Below are positions 53,782 through 64,000 of a stretch of 64,000 nucleotides of DNA, piece by piece. The first letter of the stretch is position 1. Every line of letters starts with the position of its first letter. This DNA is from Brachionus rotundiformis (Eukaryota > Rotifera > Eurotatoria > Ploima > Brachionidae). Below the pieces are notes generated by a model. It was not told the DNA's origin. It worked only from the letters and a program-made list of their open reading frames with translations, and ran no database searches. The stretch is taken from NCBI GenBank assembly GCA_016802295.1, contig JAESIW010000137.1, forward strand, positions 2,161,318 through 2,225,317, written 5' to 3'. Position numbers and translations under genes: made by a program.

Positions 53782-56010
53782 TTTGCTGCTCTATATTCCT
53801 TTATTTATTAAAATATATTAGTGCATCTAAATCAATTATTTATTTTTGTTTTGTTCGCCAAGATCTAAAAGTGAATTTTTAATTGGCATTAAAGATGGTG
53901 GTATAAATTATATTTAAGGCTATTTTGTATAAGATGAACAGAATTAGAAGAAACTTAATATTCAAGCTAAACCCCCAAGAATTTTTCGTTTGTTTATTTA
54001 AAACGAGATTTATTCTTTCTTAGAACTAAATATTTGATTGAATTGAATTTAGATCGGGTCAATTGAGAGTATAAATCTGGCTAGCTATCTGAAACATAAT
54101 TTATTATTCAACGTTGGCAAATTTAATACTGCTACCAAATGCTTGGACAAGAATCTCGAATGCAAATTTTTTTGCATCTTGACCGACCATATTTGATAAA
54201 GTTCGAGTTAATAAAAAATATCCTATATAAAAATAATTCTATTCACTTCAATGAGTACTTAATCTTGTTTATTTTGTTTAATAGAAAAAAATGTTAATAT
54301 TAATTAAAGTTGTTTTTTTTACTGAATTTAACTACAATTTGTCTTAATCTGTTTCGAATTCAATCATGTTTATTATTTTCTAAATGACCATAGATTTGTC
54401 TTGATTTAAATAAAACTTTTTTCTCAACACATTATAATAAAATCATACATTTTATATTCTCAATATTTTATTTTTATTTTAATAAGGAACTAAAGATTAG
54501 CTTTAAAAGATTTTCTCAGATTCCGTAAATAGTTCGATTAGTCTTTTTAAATAAAATCAATTAAAAATTTTTTAAAATTCAAACAAATAAAATCGGATCT
54601 GAGGCTTGATAGAATTGTTTAGAATATATCTAATTTCATGACTTACTTATCAAGAATCTGTCAGTCAATACTTTAAAAACTTGGATTTTTCATGCTTTGG
54701 AAAACTTATTTACAAAAGAAAATTGAGTTGATTTTATGAAATTTGATATCAATTTATCTAGAAAAATCAAATGTAAATTATTCTTTAAAATCTAATTTTA
54801 ATTAATCTAAATTATGATGTAAATTATTAATAGTCTATATTTTATCTTTGTTTTTTCAAATTTTTTTTCAAACATTTAGTAGACCTCTAAAATTCTCTTG
54901 GTAGAAACAAATTTTCGCTTTCATGGCATTCATTAATAAACTTAACTGAATAAAAAAATTTTAAATGAATGATCAAGTTTTTCTTGATAGTTTTTACAAT
55001 AAACTATGAAATAAATATATCGAGCTTCAGTTTATCAAATCAGATTAAACTATAAGTTTAGATTTATATAATCCTAATATTTGGGTAACTTTTGAATGAA
55101 AAAAATTTGCACCAATGTTGATACAAGATGATCTTTGGATAAAATTTAAACAATATTATCGAACCAACTTATTTAAATCAACCAATATGTGCTAATCCAT
55201 ATTTATTGGTATATTTCTTTTAAAATAAGACAAAAATTTTAAATTTAAACCCTTAATTTATTTTAATAATTTTTCATAAATTATAAAGCTTGAATCTATA
55301 GAATCAAGCTTACTTAATGAAAATATATTCAAAGCTAAAAACGCTTTGCCATACATATTTACTAAAATATATCTTTAATTTAGTTGGTTTGCATGCTAAA
55401 TTTTAAAATTAATATTTCTCATTAGAGTAACTCTAACGTTTTGGAAATATAGCCTACAACCATTGGATATATAGCCATACAAATAAATAGTCTTTTTACA
55501 TTTCTAATGCAGTCAACTAGCCAAAATTATAGACATTAAAAATCTTCGAATAATCTTCTTAATTAATACTTTTATAAATGATTTGTTTGATAAGGATAAA
55601 TTAGAAAAATAGTGGTTTAGTTGACAGATGTATTTTCCACTTCACTGGCGAATTAATGTAATTTTTGTAAGATCAAGATTTTTAATTTAAAACTAAATAA
55701 GCAAAAATGTCAAATCATCGTTACATTAAGTCTAAAAAACACGCTTTATAAATAACTTTTTAGCGTTAATAAAAATATTCTCATATTGTTTATAAGTGTT
55801 TTGTCTAATGGAGAAATTTGGTAGTATATTTTATTATAAAATATGGCTTTATAAAATAGAAATAATTTTTAGTTGTAAAATTTTAAAAATTAATAATTAA
55901 GATTGAAAAAATCTTGCCAAGAAAATTTGTTTTTTTTTCCTGATCAAAATACTTGTAAATTTTAAAAAAAGAAAATTAATTTTTTTAGACTTTATTTCAG
56001 ACAAATAAAT
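53782..56010. other. Intergenic, no gene seen
   Basis: About 2.2 kb of AT-rich DNA between two divergent genes. No protein-like frame, RNA gene or repeat found by eye. An acceptor-like TTTATTTCAG at 55991-56000 belongs to the 5' UTR of the following gene. Confidence 0.5.
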
Positions 56011-56246
56011 ATGCTTAGCTTAGCTAGATTGATCGGACCATCTCGAGTCGAGCAAGTGAGATTATGGTAAGCAAAAAAGCCCACGATCAATGCAAAACTA
56101 TTTTTATCTTAGCTATTTTTTAAAGGTCTAGTTCGGCTGGAAAATATGCTGCGTCAGCCATCGTCTTAGGATTGTTTGTTTCAGAATGGAAGGTGGTTGT
56201 CGAAAAAATTCCTTTGTATGGAGGAAAATTCAAAGAGGAAAACTAA
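56011..56246 (+). CDS. UQCR11: Cytochrome bc1 complex subunit 10 (UQCR11-like)
   Basis: Two exons, 56011-56066 and 56126-56246, join in frame across a 59-bp intron; 58 aa. The protein starts MLSLARLIGPSRVEQVRLW. It has one hydrophobic helix (YAASAIVLGLFVSEW), then a short C-terminus with a GGKFKEEN end. This matches the layout of the 6.4-kDa complex III subunit, which has a conserved G-P near the start, one inner-membrane helix, W-x-(V/L)-x3, and an ending in GKFK(K/E)-[DE]N. Length is normal (human 56 aa). It would help stabilise complex III in the mitochondrial inner membrane. Each exon is too short to show in simple ORF scans. A CAG acceptor lies 10 nt before the ATG. Confidence 0.85.
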
Positions 56247-56651
56247 ATTTGAAAAATTTAAAAAAAGATTATTTTCTTACAAAAATAAAACGAATGTCAA
56301 TACAATTTTAGATTTATCTCTCAAATAAAATATCCAAAATATAAACTGTCCTATCTTTTTTTTTTAGTTTAATTGGTTGCCTGAGGATCCGGACAATTGA
56401 GAAAACTTTCAAAAAATTATTCTAATAAAAATGTTTTTTGATCAAGATTTAATTTTGTTTTGTTCCAGTTAGAGCAAAATACAAACTTCTAGACTTAGTT
56501 TGTATTTTGAACAAGAATATTAGATTTAAATACTTAACATATATATATATATATATATATATGCTATTAACGCTAAACTTTAAAGATTTCAACTAAAATA
56601 ATGTTAAATTTTTTTATTAAAATTCAGCTATTTGCATTTTAAAATTTAGAA
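56247..56651. other. Short intergenic region with AT microsatellite
   Basis: Separates UQCR11 from the kelch gene on the same strand. Contains an (AT)12 tract at 56539-56562 about 90 bp upstream of the kelch start codon. Nothing else recognised. Confidence 0.6.
56539..56562. repeat. (AT)12 microsatellite
   Basis: Uninterrupted alternating AT, 24 bp. Likely length-variable among individuals. Confidence 0.9.
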
Positions 56652-59062
56652 ATGATTCTTAAGCGTTTTATTGAAAAATTGACCCCATCTTATAGCCATC
56701 ATTCATCTAGCCACTCGAATACATTGCCTGACTATAGTCTGTTGAATTCAGATGATTCATCACTCAATGGTACCTCAAGCCTGAGCCTCACTAGGGCAGA
56801 AAATTCCAGCCAGAATTGTCGCTTGCGAAGAAAAGTGAGTGAGACTGCCGAATCTTTTGACGACCATCATCATCCTACCGATCACTTTCACTGTGATTCT
56901 CAATGTCCTTGTAATGAAAGCGACTTTAAAGTAAAAATCAGCTAGAAAATTAAATTCATATCTAATAAAAATTGAATTAGTAAAGATTGATCCTGATTTA
57001 GATGATTTGCACTTACACCATGACCATAATACTCATTTTTTTCATAAAAATTCCAATCATTCGAATGAAGTATTGACCGAGTTAGATAAAATGAGAAAGT
57101 ATTAATAAAATAAATTATTGAAAATAAAATTAATAAATTAGAAAATAAAATGAAAGAGCTAATATGTTTGATGTTACACTAACTGTTAGTGACAAAACTG
57201 AAATAAATTGCCACAAAGCGGTTTTAATGGCAAATAGCCCCTATTTTATGGCCATGTTTTCTACCAGGTTTATTGAACATAGGTAATTGATAAAAAATTA
57301 ATTTAGCCAACTAACAAAAATATTTAAAAAAAACTTAGCCAAAGATTAGTCTTGACCATAATGAATTTTTTTGTTTAATTAGTTCAAAAAGAGTGGAATT
57401 AAAAGAAATTGACTCAGATGCCTTGCTGTTGATCATCGATTACATGTATACAGGAGAAATTTTGATCACAGAAAACAATGTTCAATCGCTTTTGGCAACT
57501 TCTAATCTTTTGGACATGACCAGTCTGAAGTTAACATGTGGTCAATTTATTGAATCTCAGCTAGATGTTACAAATTGTTTGGGTATAAAAGAATTTGCCG
57601 ATATGCATTCCTGTCATGTTTTGCTCAAATACGCAGAAGCCTTTATCGAACAATATTTTAATGAAATTGTTCAAAAGGAAGAATTTTTGAATCTTAATTT
57701 TGAGCAATTACGAAACTTGGTTGCCAAAGATAGTTTGGCTGTTGGTTCAGAAAAAATAGTGTATGAGAGTATTAAGAGATGGATTGACCATGATCAAGAA
57801 AATAGAATTAAATACCTAGGAAATTTGATGAAACATGTCAGATTTGGTCTGCTGAGTCATGACGATCTTTCGCAAATATCACAAAATCCTGAAATAAAAA
57901 ACAATGTTTTGTGTATGGAATTAGTGGCCGAGGCTTTTCAATACAAAATGGTTAAATTTAGTATTGAAGAAGTAAACAAGTCTGACATTGATCCAAATAG
58001 AATTAAACCACGAGTTCCATTGGGATTACCTAAAGTAATTGTTAAATTGGCAAAAATATATTCCATACAATTTAATTTATTAAAAAGCTTATGTTTTTAT
58101 TTGGTGGACAAGCTCCAAAAGCTATCTCCAAAGTAGACATTTACGATTTTAGATCTCAACAATGGCTTGAAAGTGAAGAAATGCCTACCAAAAGATGCAG
58201 AGCAGGGTAATTTTTAAGCTGATTAAAAAACTTAATTAATTAAACAAATTTAAATTTATAGAGTAACTTATTTCGACAAGAAAATTTTTATTGTTGGAGG
58301 ATTCAATGGGCAAACAAGAACTCGCTCAGTTGATATATTCAATTCAAGAACAAAAGAATGGACACATGGACCAGAAATGATTTGTAGAAGAGGAACTTTA
58401 GGAGTAGGACTGTTAAATAGAAAAATCTATGCCGTTGGTGGCTTTGATGGATTCAGTGGTCTAAGTTCAGTTGAATGCTGGACTATGAAAAATAATGAAA
58501 ATTGGAAAATGGTCTGTCCAATGAGTACCAGAAGAAGCAGTGTTGGAATTGCTGTTCTAAATAATTATTTATATGCAAGTGTGATTCAATTAATTTTAAA
58601 AGAGTACATAATTTAATTAAATAACTTAAAAAAGTTGGTGGATATTGTGGTTTGTCAAGGGAATGTTTGGACTCAGTTGAGAAATATGATCCATTTACTA
58701 ATAAATGGTATAATGTTCCTTCGATGACAATAAGAAGAAGTGGTGCTTGTGTAAACGCATTTGAAGGAAAGATTTATGTAGTAGGAGGTCATGACGGACC
58801 GCATGTGTTAAAATGTGTAGAGGTCTTTGATCCTTTGCATAATAGTTGGGAATTTATCTCAGACTTAAATTTGGCAAGAAGAAATGCTAGCTTTGTGATA
58901 CATAATGGATTATTCTATGTTATAGGAGGTGATGATGGTCACAAGAATTTATCTTCCGTTGAAATTTATAGTCCACAAAGAAATGTATGGTCACTTTTAC
59001 CATCATTTATGAACGAGGCAAGAACATATGCTGGATGCGTTGTGGCAGAAAATTTTAGCTAG
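56652..59062 (+). CDS. Kelch-like protein, KLHL2/KLHL3-like (BTB-BACK-Kelch)
   Basis: Seven exons: 56652-56930, 56986-57098, 57157-57282, 57383-58034, 58088-58206, 58262-58578, 58635-59062; 677 aa in frame. Residues 1-130 are Ser- and His-rich, unusual for the family. Then comes BTB (DVTLTVSDKTEINCHKAVLM; YMYTGEI), then BACK, then six kelch repeats with paired GG. KRCRAGVTYFDKKIFIVGGF, STRRSSVGIAVL and RRNASFVIHNGLFYVIGGDD match the KLHL2/3 pattern. The family bridges substrates to CUL3 ubiquitin ligases. KLHL3 targets WNK kinases; KLHL2 is also linked to actin. Target here is unknown. The His-rich blocks (DDHHHPTDHFHCDSQCPC and LHLHHDHNTH) may bind metal. Confidence 0.9.
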
Positions 59063-59441
59063 AAATTTGTTTCGTTTTCAGAAAAATTGAGAAAAAAAAG
59101 ATGTATAAAAATTCAAATGTTTTAAAAAAAAATTAATTTATTAAAAATATCTTTTAATTTTAATAAAGAATTGATCAAATTTTTCAAATGAATTCTAATA
59201 AGATTTGATATAAAAAAGTGACAGTAACAAATTTAATTCATCATTCGAATAATTAAAAAAAACAAAAAAAAAAAATTATGAAATATTTTTATAGGAAATT
59301 TAAAAAAAAAACCTCTCCTGAAGTAAAAAATAACATAAAAATATACTTTAAAAATTTAGAATATTTCGAAATAAAAATGAAATTCAAAAATAAAAATATG
59401 GAAGATAAATAAAACCTCTTCGTGTGAAAAATTGAAATAAA
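59063..59441. other. Intergenic, no gene seen
   Basis: AT-rich gap between the kelch gene and the SRRM2-like gene, both on the plus strand. It probably holds the poly(A) site of the first and the promoter of the second. Long poly(A) runs are present. Confidence 0.5.
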
Positions 59442-61247
59442 ATGTATAATTGTATAGGTCTTCGAACTGTTAGAGGTACAGGAACAAATGGCTATGTCCA
59501 GAAAAATCTGAGCTTTGTCCGCAAAGTAAAAGAAAAAGTTGAGTTTAAACCAGACGAGGAAAAGAAAAAATTGGAAGAATATGCAAATCGTAGGGGAAAT
59601 GCTGAACTTTTGCTGCATGAGAGAAAGAGAAAGATCGAAGTAAAATGTGCAGAGTATGAGGACGAGTTGGAAGAAAAAGGCTATTCGGCAGAGGACATTG
59701 AGAATAAAGTGAACGAATTTCGTAAAAAGCTCCAAGATAAGGAATTCCAGAAAGAAGATTTTCGAGCAGAGTTTGAGTTTGATGAATTTGGTAGACCGGT
59801 TGCCAGTGATACTCACAAGATAGCAGAGGCAAACGAGCTCAAGAATAGAAAATTGCGAGAAGCGTTTGGTCTTGGAGAATTTGATCCTTCGGTTTTGGCT
59901 GAAGAGCAAAAGAAGATGTGGCAAGAGAACGAAAAAAGGATGAAAAATGACGAATGGCTTGACCCGGACGCCATTGATGACGATTACGATGAAGAGTATG
60001 ACCAACACATTCAAAAGCGTAGACTTGCCAGTCAAGTGCTTGTTGTAAATCAACAAGAAAAAGTCGAGGAAGAACCACCTGTTGTGGTCGAACAGAAAAA
60101 GGTTGAAAAAAAGAAAGTAAAAAGCAGCAAATCACCAAGCTCTTCGTCTTCTTCTTCATCATCATCATCAAGTAGCTCATCATCGTCATCAGATACAGAA
60201 TCAAGTGATTCCGAAGACGAAAAAGCCAAAAAGAGAAGAATGAAACAAAAACAAGAAGACAGAAAGCGCTCAAAGAGACAATCATCAGACAAAGACTTGG
60301 AAAATAGGCACAAAGATGATGTGTCCAGAAGTAAAAATGACCAAAAATCAAGCAGGAGTAGAAGAGAAAAGTCCACTAGCGCTGAACCAAGCAAAAATTC
60401 GAAAACTAAAAATGATAGACAGACAGAAAGTAGATCAGAAAGGAAATCTGATTCAAAATCTTCAAAAAATGATAGAAATGATGACAAAGATTTAATACAT
60501 AAGGAATCCTATGAGAAAAAAGATAAAGAACAAAATAAAGAGAAATACGAATTTGAAAATGAACCTAAACTTAATGATAAAAATGATAGAAATAGACCAG
60601 ATTCACGATATACTTCTAAAAATAAGAGTGGGGAAAAAAGATCGCCAAATAGAGATTACAGAAGAAAAAGTCCTTCCAGAAATGATAAAAGTAAAAAATC
60701 ACAACGTAATTCAAGATCTGCATCGCCCAGAAGGGTTGAAAGAGAAAGATCCCGTTCTCGGAATAGAAATGACCAAGATAGATCGGACAGGAGACCAAGA
60801 AGTAGATCACCTCGTAAAAAGGACAATTCCCGAGAATCGGTCCGAAAACCAATACGGTCTCCAACACGGTCAGATAAGCAGAAATACTCGCGACAGCGAA
60901 GCACATCCCGATCAAGAGATGAAGATTATCAAAAAAGATATGATAAAACCAGTAGGAGATCCGCAGAGCGTCAAAAAATTGAGCATAAAAAGAATTCTAA
61001 ATCCAGAACCAATAGTTCCAAATCGCCAAATTCAAGAAAAGAAGATAAAACAAAAGAAGATTCAAATAGAGAAGATAGAAACGAAAGGAGACAAAAAAAG
61101 AAGTACTCGGATGAGAGCTCAGCGTCTAGTTCAGATTCGGAATCGTCATCAGGCTCCTCAAGCGAGTCGTCATCTGATTCTTCAACAGAATCCGATTCGT
61201 CTCGTTCATCCAGAGGCTCGAAAAAAAGGAACAGCAAGCGTAGATAA
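59442..61247 (+). CDS. SRRM2: SRRM2/Cwc21-like spliceosome protein with RS domain (601 aa)
   Basis: Single exon from ATG at 59442 to TAA. The N-terminus MYNCIGLRTVRGTGTNGYVQ is the hallmark of Cwc21/SRRM2, which lies by Prp8 near the exon in the activated spliceosome. A helical cwf21 domain follows at about residues 47-95 (HERKRKIEVKCAEYEDELEE). Next comes a moderately conserved linker ending in ASDTHKIAEANELKNRKLRE and AFGLGEF. Residues from about 225 on are low complexity: a poly-Ser block, then Lys/Arg/Ser/Asp-rich RS-like repeats and a C-terminal Ser/acidic tail. It is much shorter than vertebrate SRRM2 and lacks its huge RS repeats. All long opposite-strand frames over it are composition artefacts. 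Confidence 0.92.
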   Translation: MYNCIGLRTVRGTGTNGYVQKNLSFVRKVKEKVEFKPDEEKKKLEEYANRRGNAELLLHERKRKIEVKCAEYEDELEEKGYSAEDIENKVNEFRKKLQDKEFQKEDFRAEFEFDEFGRPVASDTHKIAEANELKNRKLREAFGLGEFDPSVLAEEQKKMWQENEKRMKNDEWLDPDAIDDDYDEEYDQHIQKRRLASQVLVVNQQEKVEEEPPVVVEQKKVEKKKVKSSKSPSSSSSSSSSSSSSSSSSSDTESSDSEDEKAKKRRMKQKQEDRKRSKRQSSDKDLENRHKDDVSRSKNDQKSSRSRREKSTSAEPSKNSKTKNDRQTESRSERKSDSKSSKNDRNDDKDLIHKESYEKKDKEQNKEKYEFENEPKLNDKNDRNRPDSRYTSKNKSGEKRSPNRDYRRKSPSRNDKSKKSQRNSRSASPRRVERERSRSRNRNDQDRSDRRPRSRSPRKKDNSRESVRKPIRSPTRSDKQKYSRQRSTSRSRDEDYQKRYDKTSRRSAERQKIEHKKNSKSRTNSSKSPNSRKEDKTKEDSNREDRNERRQKKKYSDESSASSSDSESSSGSSSESSSDSSTESDSSRSSRGSKKRNSKRR

Positions 61248-61544
61248 TTGACAAAATATCAAGTTAATTCTAAACAGGTAAATAAATATATTGGTTTTGT
61301 GTAAACTAAGGAAAGACGAGCTCTTATCGTCACACAAAAATAAAGTTAATATTTTTTTTATATATATATATTTTTTTTTCAATTTAGAGATAAATAAATT
61401 TTTTAAAACTAAGCGATAATTTTTTCATTTTTTTGTTTATCATTTAAAATTAGGTTATAAAAAATCAAATAAAATTTTTATTTAAATTTAATGCTTTTTA
61501 TATAAATCTTAAAGGTGTGCTTTTTTACAAAAAAAAAAACATTT
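61248..61544. other. Intergenic, no gene seen
   Basis: Short AT-rich gap with a (TA)n stretch near 61358-61372 and poly-T. No gene. Confidence 0.5.
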
Positions 61545-62620
61545 ATGGACGCTTCAAATAATTCAACTACATTGCCAGCATATTCTGGCTTTTTGTTTCT
61601 CATAGGTTCTTCGGTTTTTTACGGTAGCAATTACCTTCCAGTGAAACAATATGAAACCGGCGATGGTATGTTCTTTCAGCTAATATTGTGTATTGCCATT
61701 TGGACAGTCGGTTTCATAGTAAATTGTGTCAGAAATTTTCCGCAATTTTATCCACTTCCACTTCTTGGTGGATTCTTATGGGCAGTAAGATAAAAGAATC
61801 TTTTAAAGCTAATTTTTCTACAAAATCAGTCTTTTTCCAGACTGGAAACGTGAACACAGTTCCAATAATTAGAACAATCGGCATCGGCTTGGGTCTTCTT
61901 ATATGGGGTTCTTTGAGTTTGATAACTGGTTGGGCCACAGCTAGATTCGGATTGTTTGGCTTGGACCCAAATATACCATCCAACATAGCGATGAATTATG
62001 TCGGTGTGGTGCTGGCTTTAATTTCTGCAATTTTTTACACATTTGTAAAATCAGAGACAAGAACATCGCAGGTAGTTTCAGTTGAGTCAACAAATTCAAC
62101 CGAAGTTTTAATTAACCCGGAAGAAACTGAACCAGATTTTTTTGATAGACTGAATCCGCTTAAAAAAAGGCTTATTGGTATTAGTTTGGCAGTAACATCG
62201 GGCATACTTTATGGCCAGTGTAATACACCTGTTTTGTACACAACTCAAATACACGAATCCAAAAATTATCTAGATTATATGTTTTCCTATTATACTGGTA
62301 TTTTGTTGGGTTCATTGGGGTATTTTGTGCTGTACAGTGCAATCAAAAAAAATAAACCAAACATTTATCCGCAAATAATTTTGCCTGGTCTTGTATCTGG
62401 ATGGATGTGGGGTGTTGCCAATGTGTGCTATTTTTTGGCCACAAATGCTCTTAATCAAGCCATATCATTTCCTATTTCTAATTGCGGTCCACCGATTGTA
62501 GCCAGCTTGTTGGGCATCATTATTTATAAAGAAATAAAAGGAACGCGCAATTTTTTGATATTAGGCTCCGGATTTACTGTTGCTATAGCTGCATCTGTCT
62601 TAATTGGTCTGTCAACTTAA
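61545..62620 (+). CDS. TMEM144: TMEM144-like transporter, copy 1 (339 aa)
   Basis: Exons 61545-61784 and 61841-62620 join in phase 0 across a 56-bp intron (GTAAGA, TTTCCAG). The length equals human TMEM144 (about 345 aa). Ten hydrophobic segments are visible. Family motifs include FYGSNYLPVKQYETGDGMFF, GGFLWATGNVNTVPII, GWATARFGLFG, and near the end GWMWGVANVCYFLATN and ISNCGPPIVASL. The family belongs to the drug/metabolite transporter superfamily and is thought to carry carbohydrates or related solutes; the substrate is not known. A central acidic loop with N-x-T lies before a second half-repeat starting KKRLIGISLAV. A tandem paralog lies 239 bp downstream. Confidence 0.92.
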
Positions 62621-62858
62621 TTTATACATTTCGATTTAGTTAATTTTTTCATTTTTTTAATTAGTTAATAAAATTTAAAAAAATTTTTTTTTCTATTTGC
62701 TTACTGAGCTTGATTTCTCAGTAGTTCTTTAAAAAAATTTATTAGAATATCCCATGATTTGATTTTTAAATATTTGTTCAAAGTTTTTTATATGATAAAA
62801 ATAATCAACTATAAAATATTATAATAAATAGAGTTTTTTTTTAGGTATATTAGCCAAA

Positions 62859-64000
62859 ATGTTAAATGTAACTACGGTATATTCTACGTCTTTTTCGTCT
62901 CTAACTCAAGGAATCTCAAATTTTGTTTGCTTATTTACGGCCAGTGTTTTTTTCGGTGGAAATTATCTTCCAGTCAAACACTACGAAACTGGTGATGGTT
63001 ATTTTTTTCAGTTAATAGTTTGCATTGGAATATGGCTTAGTAGTCTGGCAATAAATTGGTACAAAAATAATCCAAAATTTTATGCATTACCTGTCCTTGG
63101 TGGTTTGATTTGGTCATCAGGTAATGTTAATTCGGTACCAATTATTAAGTGTCTTGGAATCGGCTTTGGGTCGCTATTTTGGAACATAATAGGTCTTTTG
63201 GCCGGATGGGGAAATGCAAGATTTGGATGGTAAAGCTCTTTAACAGTTTCCTTTCTCGAAATGCTTACTTAATTTTAGGTTCGGTGTTAAACCAGAGATT
63301 CCATCGAATATTGCGATAAATTATACTGGTGTAGCTCTTTGTGTAGCAAGTATAATTCTTTTCTTGTTTGTGGATGTGGAAATGGGGTTAGAAGAAGGTA
63401 GCCACGAAAGAGAGTACCTTATCAACCAATCTGAACAAAACATTCAAGATTCTTTACCAAAACAGGATATCTTTGATCGCATGAGCGTAAAAGCAAAACG
63501 GGTTGTTGGAACTGTTTTATCTATTTTTACCGGTGCAATGTTTGGCTTAAGTTTAACACCAATTTTGTATCTGGTAGATAATTATCCTGATGCATCGCCT
63601 GATTACAACATGTACGCCTTTTCTTATTCGACAGGAATACTTTTGGGCTCTTTAATTTATTTTGTAATATACTGCTTAATTAAGAAAAATAGACCAGATG
63701 TTTATCCAGAATCGATTTTACCTGGACTTGCTGTTGGTAAATGAAAATTTTCTTGAATATTGATTTAATTTAAAACAAAAATTTAAGGTCTAATTTGGCA
63801 AGTAATTGAAAAATAAATTAAGTAAATTTGTATTTAGATCTGAATTTTAGGTGGCAAATACTTGCTTTTTTGTGGCAACGAGTAGTTTAAATCAAGAAAT
63901 TACATTTCCCGTTGTAAATTGTGGACCATGCGCAGTAGCTTTTATAATTGGTCTTTTATATAAGGAAATAAAAGGTAGAAAAAATTTTATCCTTATCTTT
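62859..64000 (+). CDS. TMEM144: TMEM144-like transporter, copy 2 (partial, runs off window)
   Basis: Exons 62859-63229, 63279-63736, 63788-63801 and 63851 to beyond 64000. The third exon is only 14 nt (GTCTAATTTGGCAA) yet keeps frame. It supplies the GLIWQ part of the helix that reads GWMWG in copy 1, and leads into VANTCFFVATSSLNQE. Shared motifs: FFGGNYLPVKHYETGDGYFF, GGLIWSSGNVNSVPII, GWGNARFGWFG, VVNCGPCAVAF, and YKEIKGRKNF at the window edge. It probably arose by tandem duplication, with intron positions since diverged (copy 1 has only one). A TTTTTAG acceptor at 62843-62844 lies 15 nt before ATG, so it could be trans-spliced from a message shared with copy 1. Confidence 0.88.

Noticed and set aside
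59289..61240. Many long minus-strand and +1-frame open reading frames over the SRRM2-like gene
   Set aside because: They are shadows of the low-complexity RS-rich coding sequence; the plus-strand frame has the conserved Cwc21 N-terminus.
1..64000. CRISPR arrays, bacterial operons, integrase or phage modules
   Set aside because: The window is eukaryotic: spliceosomal introns in most conserved genes and metazoan domain architectures; no regularly spaced repeats seen.

Overview
The window is a piece of nuclear genome from a small invertebrate with a compact, strongly AT-rich genome. Most genes are split by very short GT..AG introns (about 45-60 bp). Acceptors are often just T-rich followed by AAG or TAG, and intergenic DNA is A/T-rich. 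The gene set is metazoan: TTLL polyglutamylase, lysosomal beta-hexosaminidase, TEP1, a CUB/LDLa receptor, C1GALT1-like glycosyltransferases, a Rac GTPase, a KLHL2/3-type kelch protein, SRRM2/Cwc21, TMEM144 and UQCR11. A monogonont rotifer such as Brachionus would fit the base composition, intron size and possible trans-splice acceptors, but this is inference. No single gene seen here proves the phylum.

Layout. 1-6 kb holds a secreted helical protein, a 39-residue Cys-rich microprotein, and two non-autonomous DNA transposons: a 1.44 kb foldback with two 555-bp arms, and a 643-bp element with an 8-bp target duplication. 6.8-13.6 kb holds two minus-strand genes, TTLL6/13-like and HEXA/B-like, whose exons were joined by hand with consistent reading frame. 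A second copy of the microprotein lies just beyond. 16.0-24.5 kb is one intronless 2,823-codon TEP1-like gene (TROVE, vWA-like, DUF4062, NACHT, WD40). 24.6-38.4 kb holds small lineage-specific genes, a CUB/LDLa single-pass receptor ending in a PDZ-ligand tail, and about 5 kb with no recognisable gene.

39-52 kb is a tandem array of four two-exon C1GALT1-like genes. Three are almost identical and mosaic, and one is diverged. Duplicated flanks, a LINE remnant, a TTAA-flanked MITE and another inverted-repeat element lie between them. 53-64 kb is gene-dense: Rac-like GTPase, UQCR11 (a tiny two-exon gene), KLHL2/3-like, SRRM2/Cwc21-like, and two tandem TMEM144-like transporters. The second TMEM144 gene carries a 14-nt microexon and runs off the window.

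The genes do not form one pathway. The most distinctive content is the paired Cys-rich microproteins, the concerted glycosyltransferase array, the giant intronless vault/telomerase-associated gene, and the near-perfect foldback element. I found no clear undescribed multi-gene system. All exon joins are manual predictions without transcript data.
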